Shown here: positions 33,008 to 33,446 of the stretch, piece by piece
Layout of the letters: each line of letters begins with the position of its first letter
How positions within the stretch are numbered: the stretch's first letter is position 1
NCBI GenBank assembly: GCA_001898385.1
Contig: MKTT01000155.1
Location: forward strand, 1-33,446
Source: Planctomycetales bacterium 71-10
Lineage (GTDB): Bacteria > Planctomycetota > Planctomycetia > Isosphaerales > Isosphaeraceae
Reading direction: 5' to 3'
Length of the DNA stretch: 33,446 nucleotides
Made by a program: the position numbers and the translations under genes
Notes under the pieces: generated by a model
The model's database searches: none
Seen by the model: only the letters and a program-made list of their open reading frames with translations
Told to the model about the DNA's origin: nothing

Positions 33008-33302
33008 CCGGAAGCAATGCCTTGATTCCCAATTCCCTCAGTCGCCAAACAAGGCGTCGAAAACCTCCAGCCGACGGGGCTTTGCAGGCGACGATCGACC
33101 GCCGCCGACGACCGCCGCGCCCGGCTCGACGGGGGAGCCATCGGGACGCCCGCCCCGGGATCCGCGACGGCCGGAAATCCCGACCGTACTGTTCGGCGCG
33201 ACTTGCATAGCGGAAGCGGCAAAGCCGCGTCCTGCGTCCCCTTTCCCGGCGGGAGAGGGGACGTCGATCACCCGCGCGCGGAAGGGTCGTCATGCAAAAA
33301 TC

Positions 33303-33421
33303 GACACTCCTCGCGGAACACCACCGGGATCGAGCGGGAACAGTGGCCCGGCCGGGCCGACCGGGCCACTGTTCCTTCAAAAGACTTACGTCGATCCCGG
33401 TGGTGTTCCGCGAGGAGTGTC
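33303..33421. mobile_element. MITE-like nested inverted repeat element
   Basis: Perfect 31-base inverted repeats at 33303-33333 and 33391-33421 enclose 57 bases. Inside is a second perfect 15-base inverted repeat (33337-33351 with 33361-33375) around a 9-base loop. Flanks carry the same 7-base sequence AAAAATC on both sides (33296-33302 and 33423-33429), as expected for a target-site duplication, though the right copy is one base away from the arm. No transposase is inside, so it would be non-autonomous. Alternatively it is a long hairpin terminator of a gene beyond the window, since T-runs follow it on the minus strand. Confidence 0.6.
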
Positions 33422-33446
33422 AAAAAATCTAGGACGGCAAAGCCCG

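Larger units (their letters stand above)
32898..33302. other. Upstream region of the sigma/kinase operon
   Basis: Contains a candidate minus-strand promoter (32978-33007) and operator-like inverted repeat, then mixed sequence. A CCCCTTTCCC/GGGAGAGGGG hairpin (33238-33260, one G-T pair) and GCGGC-AAA-GCCGC small hairpin resemble common planctomycete intergenic repeats. A minus-strand frame at 33038-33271 is open but looks like translated repeat sequence rather than a gene. Confidence 0.45.

Noticed and set aside
33038..33271. 77-codon minus-strand frame MIDVPSPAGKGDAGRGFAAS
   Set aside because: Peptide corresponds to a CCCCTTTCCC/GGGAGAGGGG-type hairpin repeat and small hairpins, a common source of false ORFs; no ribosome site.
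1..33446. CRISPR arrays, tRNA and rRNA genes
   Set aside because: No regularly spaced direct repeats and no tRNA-like T-loop signatures or rRNA stretches were seen on either strand by eye.

Overview
This is a GC-rich chromosomal window (my estimate is around 70% GC, with almost every third codon position G or C in the genes). The protein families point to a planctomycete, most likely Isosphaeraceae (Paludisphaera or Singulisphaera-like). The pointers are a Ser/Thr kinase carrying an N-terminal zinc-binding segment paired with an ECF sigma factor, a FlgI-like protein outside any flagellar cluster, an excisionase-type HTH fused to a receiver domain, and a DUF8091-like protein. The genus is an inference; there is no rRNA in the window.

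Layout: positions 1-2478 hold the classic dnaX (5' truncated)-ybaB-recR cluster on the + strand, followed by rpoN (sigma-54), which ends at a strong hairpin shared with a convergent XRE regulator. Positions 5143-8383 hold minus-strand genes for a polyprenyl diphosphate synthase, MoaC and a GT39-like membrane glycosyltransferase. The last is divergent from a secreted glycoside-hydrolase-like protein (8566-10374). Next come an HTH-receiver fusion (10534-11109), a secreted FlgI-like/HEAT protein (11680-13716), and a minus-strand cluster of HAD phosphatase, phosphohexomutase and a 67-residue small protein (13892-16216). Divergently, pyrE and the DUF8091-like gene follow on + (16461-17756).

Positions 17757-18807 are sparse, with small minus-strand ORF candidates and promoter-like sequences. 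A compact + operon follows: recQ (959 residues), an mgtC/sapB membrane protein and a secreted alpha/beta hydrolase (18808-23412), then a separate sigma-factor-like gene (23554-24273). Positions 24274-24607 contain a perfect 32-bp palindrome. After that come bcp (peroxiredoxin, -), archease (+), a PfkB sugar kinase (-), a DUF6924 protein (-), ftsH (-), and an ECF sigma/Ser-Thr kinase pair (-). The window ends in a non-coding stretch with a nested, perfectly paired inverted repeat flanked by a 7-bp direct repeat, which looks like a small non-autonomous mobile element.

Housekeeping functions dominate (replication and repair, sigma-54, isoprenoid, Moco, pyrimidine, proteolysis). The accessory signals most worth attention are the terminal nested inverted repeat, the receiver domain without its acidic pocket, the FlgI-like/HEAT protein, the DUF8091-like protein with a nuclease-like motif, and the kinase/sigma pair. 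I found no CRISPR array, tRNA, rRNA, complete insertion sequence or clear phage gene.
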